From the NCBI GenBank assembly GCA_016869335.1, contig VGEJ01000091.1, positions 1-8,725 on the forward strand: a DNA stretch of 8,725 nt, read 5' to 3'. Of the stretch, positions 6,449-8,725 are shown in pieces (the first letter of the stretch is position 1; every line of letters starts with the position of its first letter). The notes below the pieces were generated by a model. The model was given only the letters and a program-made list of their open reading frames with translations. It ran no database searches and had not been told where the DNA came from. Origin of the DNA: Alphaproteobacteria bacterium (GTDB lineage: Bacteria > Pseudomonadota > Alphaproteobacteria > VGEJ01). The translations under genes were made by a program, and so were the position numbers.

Positions 6449-6462
6449 GGCGCGACCGTCGA

Positions 6463-7617
6463 CTATGGAGGCGAGTCGGCCGCGCCCCACACGATATGAC
6501 CGAGAGCGGCCACGATGCGGCCGGCCACCCCCAACCTGCCGACGTCGGCTGCGGCGTAAAGAGGAACCGTCCGATCCGTCGTGCCGGGCACGCTGATCAC
6601 GAGGTCGGCGATGTGTGCGCCCTTGGTGATGGGCGCAGGTATCGGCCCGTCGTAGGTCACCTTCGCCCGTATCTCCGAGCGCCCCGTCCGGGGCAGCGTG
6701 ACGACGAGTGGGGTGCCGGCGGTGAGCGGCACCCTCGCAGCTTCGCCGAGCCAGACTTCGGCTTCCTCGACGACCGCGCCGGGTTCGAGCAGCCGGAAGT
6801 CATCGAACTCGCGAAACGCCCAGTCGATCAGGCGCTCGGCCTCGCGGGCCCGCTCCTTGGCGTTGGTCATGCCGTGCAGGACCATGACGATGCGCCGTTC
6901 GCCCTGCTTGGCCGACGCCGCGAGCCCATAGCCGGCCGCCTCGGTGTGACCCGTCTTCAGTCCGTCGGCGCCGACGTTGTCATAAAGGAGGGGATTGCGG
7001 TTACCCTGGCGGATGCCGTTGTAGGTGAACTCACGCTCGGCGAAGATGCCGTAGTACTCTGGGAAATCCTGGATCAGGCGCAGTGACACCGTGGCGATGT
7101 CGCGCGCCGACATGACGTGGCCCTCGGCAGGCCAGCCGCTCACATTCCGAAATGAGCTGCCCGTCAACCCGATCTTCTTGCCGACCGCGTCCATCTCGGC
7201 CGCAAACGCCTCCTCGGTCTGCGCCAGGCCCTCGGCGATGACCACGCAGGCGTCGTTGCCCGATTGCACGATGATACCGCGCAGCAAGTCGTGGACCGTG
7301 ACCCGTGAGTCGAGGTCCAGGAACATTCGCGAGCCCCCCATGCGCCAGGCCCGCTCGCCGACGGGAAACGTATCCTCGAGCTTCAAGCTGCCTTCCTTGA
7401 GCCGCATGAAGACCATGTAGGCCGTCATCAGTTTGCTCATGGAGGCCGGCGGCACCGGAACGTCAGCCGCCTTCTCGAGCAGGATCGTGCCGGTGTCGGC
7501 GGCCACAATGAAGGCGTTCCTGGCGATCGTCTCGACCGCAGCAGGAGCGGCCATCGACCCGGGGACTCCCCAGAGGATCCCCGCGAGTCCCGCGATCAGG
7601 ACGAGTCGCTGGAGCAT
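6463..7617 (-). CDS. dacF: D-alanyl-D-alanine carboxypeptidase (penicillin-binding protein 5/6 family)
   Basis: This periplasmic low-molecular-weight PBP removes the terminal D-Ala from peptidoglycan pentapeptides and is a beta-lactam target. The 384-residue precursor starts with a signal peptide: hydrophobic core after R4 and probable cleavage near SMAAPA (21-26). The catalytic triad motifs are SxxK at S59-K62 (SMSK), SxN at S119-N121 (SGN) and KTG at 222-224. A beta-rich PBP5 C-terminal domain follows at about 270-360. The last residues (VAGRIVAALGHIVWG) could form the amphipathic membrane anchor usual in this family. ATG 7617 is preceded by a good SD (GGGAAGG, 6-base spacer). The frame is open 18 codons further upstream, but that part lacks a signal-peptide character. 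The gene lies 50 bp after rlpA. The symbol could also be dacA or dacC; orthology within the family is not resolved here. Confidence 0.94.
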   Translation of the reverse strand: MLQRLVLIAGLAGILWGVPGSMAAPAAVETIARNAFIVAADTGTILLEKAADVPVPPASMSKLMTAYMVFMRLKEGSLKLEDTFPVGERAWRMGGSRMFLDLDSRVTVHDLLRGIIVQSGNDACVVIAEGLAQTEEAFAAEMDAVGKKIGLTGSSFRNVSGWPAEGHVMSARDIATVSLRLIQDFPEYYGIFAEREFTYNGIRQGNRNPLLYDNVGADGLKTGHTEAAGYGLAASAKQGERRIVMVLHGMTNAKERAREAERLIDWAFREFDDFRLLEPGAVVEEAEVWLGEAARVPLTAGTPLVVTLPRTGRSEIRAKVTYDGPIPAPITKGAHIADLVISVPGTTDRTVPLYAAADVGRLGVAGRIVAALGHIVWGAADSPP

Positions 7618-7623
7618 AATCGG

Positions 7624-7630
7624 CCTTCCC
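7624..7630 (-). promoter_or_regulatory. Shine-Dalgarno for the D,D-carboxypeptidase gene
   Basis: GGGAAGG on the minus strand with a 6-base spacer to ATG 7617 is the strongest SD in the window. It fixes the start at the signal peptide and suggests independent, efficient translation initiation. Confidence 0.65.
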
Positions 7631-7667
7631 AAGCAGCCGCCCACAGTAGGCCGGTCCGCCGCCCCCG

Positions 7668-8561
7668 TCACTGCCCGACGATGATACGCGCGTCGGTGAT
7701 GCCGCTGTCGAGCATGGAGTCGAGGACACCATCCGCCTGCCCGACGCTTTCGAGCGGCCCGATCCGGACCCGGAACAGCGTTACGCCATCGCGGACGACC
7801 GTCGAGATCTTCGCCGCGCCGAATGCCGAGACCCGGTCGCGGGTCTTCACGGCGTTGTCCTCGCGCCGGTAGGCACCGGCTTGCACATAGAGCTCGGGCT
7901 CCGTCTCGGGCGGCGCCGCGTCGGTGGCCTTGGCTTGCAGCACCGCCGCCTTCCGCTGCGCTCTCTCTCTCGCGGCGGAGGACGCCTTGCCGAACGCCGC
8001 GGTTTCCGGGTCGGCATCGTTTGCAGTAGCAACCCGCAGCGCCGCGTCATCGAGCACCTGCACCCGCACCTTCGCCGTCCCCTTGCCGTGAAACCCAAGC
8101 AACTGAGCGGCGCGGCGCGACACATCGATGATCCGTCCGTTCACGAACGGGCCACGGTCGTTCACGCGCAGCACCAATCCGCGGCCGTTCTCGAGATTGG
8201 TCACCCGGACAACCGAGGGCAGCGGCAACGTCTGATGCGCGGCGGTAAGCGCGTTCATGTCGTAAATCTCGCCGTTCGCCGTGCTTTCGCCGTGAAACGG
8301 CTCGCCATACCACGAGGCCACCCCAGTCTCGTCGTAGTCTGGCTGGATCCGTGGGTAGTACCACACGCCGTCGACACGATAGGGCTTGCCAACCTTGAAA
8401 CTGCCCTCCCCGCCCTGGGCGGGGGGCGTTTGCTCGGGCACTGCGTCCAGTCGGGCCAACTGCTTCGCCGCGTGGACCGCAAGCTGCGTCTCGGCGCAGC
8501 CGGTGACCGCCAGCACTATGGTTAACGCTAGAGCAGTGAGATGGCGCCTATCCCCCAACAT
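7668..8561 (-). CDS. rlpA: septal ring lytic transglycosylase RlpA (lipoprotein, DPBB plus SPOR)
   Basis: RlpA is an outer-membrane lipoprotein that cleaves denuded (peptide-free) glycan strands at the division septum. The 297-residue precursor has a lipobox VTGC with the lipidated cysteine at 22. It has a double-psi beta-barrel domain from about 79 to 160 (VASWYGEPFHG through RRAAQLLGF) and an alanine-rich charged linker. A SPOR domain at about 222-297 (ELYVQAGAY to the C-terminus) would bind denuded glycan at the septum. The conserved active-site residues of catalytically active RlpA appear as E98, D101, H109 and D135, so activity is likely. The N-terminus is set at ATG 8561 because the signal peptide follows directly; a TTG at 8600 is in frame but adds only charged residues. 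It lies 44 bp after the mltB-type gene and 50 bp before dacF, placing three peptidoglycan-processing genes together. Confidence 0.95.
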   Translation of the reverse strand: MLGDRRHLTALALTIVLAVTGCAETQLAVHAAKQLARLDAVPEQTPPAQGGEGSFKVGKPYRVDGVWYYPRIQPDYDETGVASWYGEPFHGESTANGEIYDMNALTAAHQTLPLPSVVRVTNLENGRGLVLRVNDRGPFVNGRIIDVSRRAAQLLGFHGKGTAKVRVQVLDDAALRVATANDADPETAAFGKASSAARERAQRKAAVLQAKATDAAPPETEPELYVQAGAYRREDNAVKTRDRVSAFGAAKISTVVRDGVTLFRVRIGPLESVGQADGVLDSMLDSGITDARIIVGQ

Positions 8562-8602
8562 CTTGTGTGACCCGCGCCCCCGCCCGTCACTATGTTGCAA
8601 TG

Positions 8603-8631
8603 ACTCTAGCGGTGCTCGATGCGATCGGCAA
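8603..8631 (-). promoter_or_regulatory. candidate sigma-70-type promoter for rlpA and downstream genes
   Basis: On the minus strand TTGCCG (8626-8631, 4 of 6 to the -35 consensus) is separated by exactly 17 bp from TAGAGT (8603-8608, 4 of 6 to the -10). Transcription would start near 8596, leaving a leader of about 35 bases before the rlpA ATG. The first three bases of the -10 are the TAG stop codon of the upstream transglycosylase gene. This is a sequence match only. Confidence 0.4.
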
Positions 8632-8725
8632 GGTGGCCGACGGCCAGCGCGAAATAGCGCGAGCGGTTCCAGGCCAGGAACACCTCGAAGTTGTGATGCA
8701 CCAGGAATGCCGGACCCTCGGCACC
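8606..8725 (-). CDS. lytic murein transglycosylase, MltB family (C-terminal end)
   Basis: The frame is open from the right edge to a TAG at 8606-8608, giving the last 39 residues of a longer protein. The segment GPAFLVHHNFEVFLAWNRS followed by YFALAVGHLADRI is the characteristic end of the MltB (GH103) domain in alphaproteobacterial lytic transglycosylases. These enzymes cleave the MurNAc-GlcNAc bond in the periplasm, forming 1,6-anhydro ends. The catalytic glutamate, signal peptide and any peptidoglycan-binding domain lie outside the window. The gene is in the same orientation as rlpA and 44 bp upstream of it, so it may share its transcript. The protein ends almost directly after the domain, so there is no added C-terminal peptidoglycan-binding module. 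The short length limits certainty, but the motif is distinctive. Confidence 0.85.
   Translation of the reverse strand, partial: GAEGPAFLVHHNFEVFLAWNRSRYFALAVGHLADRIEHR

Noticed and set aside
6449..6490. Upstream GTG start of tmk at 6490
   Set aside because: It would add 14 non-conserved residues and overlap dacF; GTG 6448 fits the usual distance to the P-loop.
1..8725. tRNA, rRNA, CRISPR array, insertion sequence, prophage or defence genes
   Set aside because: I looked on both strands and saw no cloverleaf or CCA end, no regularly spaced repeats, no transposase or integrase motifs and no terminal inverted repeats. The space between genes is at most about 50 bp throughout.

Overview
The window is GC-rich (about two-thirds G+C by eye) and reads as a conserved alphaproteobacterial chromosomal segment, most like Rhodospirillales and relatives. 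The main evidence is the gene order on the minus strand: mltB-type lytic transglycosylase, rlpA, dacF-type D,D-carboxypeptidase, tmk, holB, metG, tatD, a PhnP-like metallo-beta-lactamase-fold hydrolase, and mazG. The single-domain MetRS lacking a C-terminal tRNA-binding extension fits the same assignment. I see no tRNA, rRNA, CRISPR array, insertion sequence, phage gene or attachment site.

Layout. Positions 2-448 (+) hold the C-terminal half of a beta-hydroxyacid dehydrogenase (3-hydroxyisobutyrate dehydrogenase family), cut by the window edge. A small unrecognised membrane-protein gene follows at 500-745 (+); its 3' end overlaps the convergent mazG. From 720 to the right edge everything is on the minus strand and tightly packed, with at most 50 bp between genes. 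In transcription order these are: mltB C-terminus (8606-8725, partial), rlpA (7668-8561), dacF (6463-7617), tmk (5816-6448), holB (4738-5826), metG (3145-4710), tatD (2340-3134), the MBL hydrolase (1594-2349) and mazG (720-1565).

The run begins with cell-envelope genes: two peptidoglycan glycan-strand cleaving proteins and a peptide-trimming carboxypeptidase. It continues with DNA-precursor and replication genes (dTMP kinase, clamp-loader delta prime), then translation (MetRS), and ends with three hydrolases acting on nucleic acids or nucleotides (TatD, PhnP-like, MazG). A candidate sigma-70-type promoter in front of rlpA overlaps the stop codon of the upstream transglycosylase gene. The genes after it are probably at least partly co-transcribed.

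No dramatic new system is visible; most of the window is well-known housekeeping content. The points most worth a second look are the small membrane ORF with a possibly leaderless promoter and a convergent overlap with mazG, a consistent relation between start codon type and gene spacing in the minus-strand run, a perfect GC hairpin at the holB/metG junction, and a sharply AT-rich pocket just before mazG.
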